This document shows positions 62,961-64,000 of a stretch of DNA of 64,000 nt, piece by piece. Made by a program: the position numbers and the translations under genes. The notes under the pieces were generated by a model. That model was not told the DNA's origin. It worked only from the letters and a program-made list of their open reading frames with translations, and did not search any database. This stretch comes from Burkholderia cepacia (GTDB lineage Bacteria > Pseudomonadota > Gammaproteobacteria > Burkholderiales > Burkholderiaceae), in NCBI RefSeq assembly GCF_001039005.1, contig NZ_LDWR01000034.1, positions 1-64,000 on the forward strand, in the 5' to 3' direction. The first letter of the stretch is position 1. Each line of letters starts with the position of its first letter.

Positions 62961-62978
62961 CAAGATAGCGCTTACATT
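62961..62978. promoter_or_regulatory. LacI-family operator O2
   Basis: The right 12 bases, AGCGCTTACATT, match the operator consensus exactly; the left half is degenerate (14 of 18 overall). Its centre is 109 bp from O1, allowing looping or separate control of the divergent lacI-type gene. Confidence 0.55.
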
Positions 62979-63087
62979 CTCACAGGGTCGAACGGGAACG
63001 CAAGCGGGACCATCACGAATCGAGGGTAAACAATGACGCTTTTGACAGCGCGCGGCGCCGGCCACCCCGCCACGCCGGGAGACGGCC

Positions 63088-64000
63088 GATGAGCACGACC
63101 CCGTCCCGCGGCGGTGCATCGCGTGCGCGCCGCGGCAGCGGCCGCTCGGTGCTCGGCGATGTCGCGAAGCTGGCCGGCGTGTCGACCGCGACCGTCTCGC
63201 GCGTGTACAACGATCCCGGCAAGGTGTCGGCCGATGTGCAGCAGCGCGTGCGCGATGCGGCGCGCGCACTGAACTGGATTCCGAACGCGGCCGGCCGCGC
63301 GCTCGCGTCCACGCGCACCCACATCACGGGCGCGATCATTCCGACGCTCGACGACCAGGTGTTCGCGTCGCAGGTCGCGGGCATGCAGACCGTCATGGCC
63401 GAGCACGGCATCACGCTGTTTCTGGGCTGCTCGAACTACGATCCCGCACAGGCGCTGGCCCAGGTGCGCGCGATGCTGTCGCGCGGCGTGGAAGCCGTGT
63501 CGCTGGTCGGCGAGGCGTATCCGCCGGAACTGTTCGAACTGCTCGCGCTGCACCGCGTGCCGTACGTCGTCACTTACGCGTATCGCGACGACAGCCCGCA
63601 CTGCTGCATCGGCTTCGACAACCGCGCGGCGTTCGCGCGGCTCACCACCCACCTGCTCGACCTCGGCCACCGCGATTTCGCGATCATCATGCAGCCGTCG
63701 GCGGACAACGACCGCGTGCAGGCGCGCCTGCGCGGCATTCACGACACGCTGGCCGCGCACGGGCTCGCGGTGCGCCCGGTGCATCAGCACGAAGGCGCGG
63801 CCACGATCGCGTTCGGGCGGGCCAGCCTGCGCGCGATCGCCGACAGCGACGCGGCGACGCGGCCGACGGCCGTGATCTGCGGCAACGACGCGCTCGCGCT
63901 CGGCGCGTTGCTCGAGGCGCAGGCGCTCGGCATCGCCGTGCCCGCGCAAGTGTCGATCACCGGGTTCGACGACATCGCGCTCGCGCGCGAGATCCAGCCG
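63088..64000 (+). CDS. LacI-family transcriptional regulator, truncated by the window end
   Basis: Reads 304 codons to the window edge without a stop. Residues ~19-65 are the LacI helix-turn-helix (VLGDVAKLAGVSTATVSRVYNDPGKVSADVQQRV) with hinge helix GRALASTRT; the periplasmic-binding-like sensor follows (ITGAIIPTLDDQVFASQVAGM, GFDNRAAFARLTTHLLDLGHRDFAII, GNDALALGALLEAQALGI, GFDDIALAREIQP). GGGAG precedes the ATG. Divergent from the kinase-importer-aldolase operon with LacI-type operators between, so it almost surely represses it. Confidence 0.9.

Overview
The window is GC-rich (roughly two thirds G+C by eye) and every recognisable protein points to Burkholderia sensu lato, most likely the B. 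cepacia complex or a close relative. Signs of this are Burkholderia-type class C beta-lactamase, H-NS-family, gram-negative porin, VgrG/EagR/Rhs and MarR-GNAT proteins, and strong GC3 codon bias. The many accessory catabolic, regulatory and secretion genes suggest a secondary chromosome, but this is inference. I saw no tRNA, rRNA, CRISPR array or intact insertion sequence.

Layout. 0-4.8 kb: a phosphodiesterase-like lipoprotein whose 3' end lies in a striking inverted repeat at the window edge, a class C beta-lactamase, an alpha/beta hydrolase, and a FlxA-like protein with a good sigma-28 promoter. 4.8-10.5 kb: two large surface lipoprotein glycosidases (GH2 and GH92) in one operon. 10.8-19.4 kb: a catabolic operon (permease, class III aminotransferase, aldehyde dehydrogenase, a 22-codon overlapping leader ORF, MlrC-like M81 peptidase, beta-propeller protein) divergent from an AraC-type regulator. 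19.4-30.4 kb: mixed genes, including an unusual fusion of a degenerate alpha/beta hydrolase to a PEP-synthase/rifampicin-phosphotransferase-like enzyme, a self-contained MarR-GNAT promoter/operator, a PotF-like binding protein, a LOG-family protein and an MFS transporter.

30.7-33.5 kb holds the most interesting locus: a retron-type reverse transcriptase preceded, 12 nt before its start codon, by an unannotated structured RNA with the msr-msd layout. That layout is a 17-bp a1/a2 duplex, an AGC branch-site candidate, two msr stem-loops, a long msd hairpin and a TTGACA promoter whose predicted start falls at a1. It sits between an H-NS-family gene and a gene resembling plasmid fertility-inhibition factors.

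33.5-42.5 kb: a lower-GC glycerol-3-phosphate scavenging cluster (ugpB-ugpA-ugpE-ugpC, porin, ugpQ, Na/Pi cotransporter) behind a palindrome-rich 800-bp regulatory region with two GlpR-like operators. 43.8-55.0 kb: a type VI secretion island (immunity gene, Rhs-PAAR effector with an HNH-like tip, EagR chaperone, VgrG; divergently a hydrophobic candidate effector, a polytopic membrane protein and an orphan TssF). 55.1-59 kb: DoxX, a solitary FliD and a transglutaminase-like hypothetical. 59.5-64 kb: a sugar/sugar-acid catabolic operon (DapA-like aldolase, MFS importer, ribokinase-like kinase) divergent from a LacI-family repressor, with two LacI-type operators between them.
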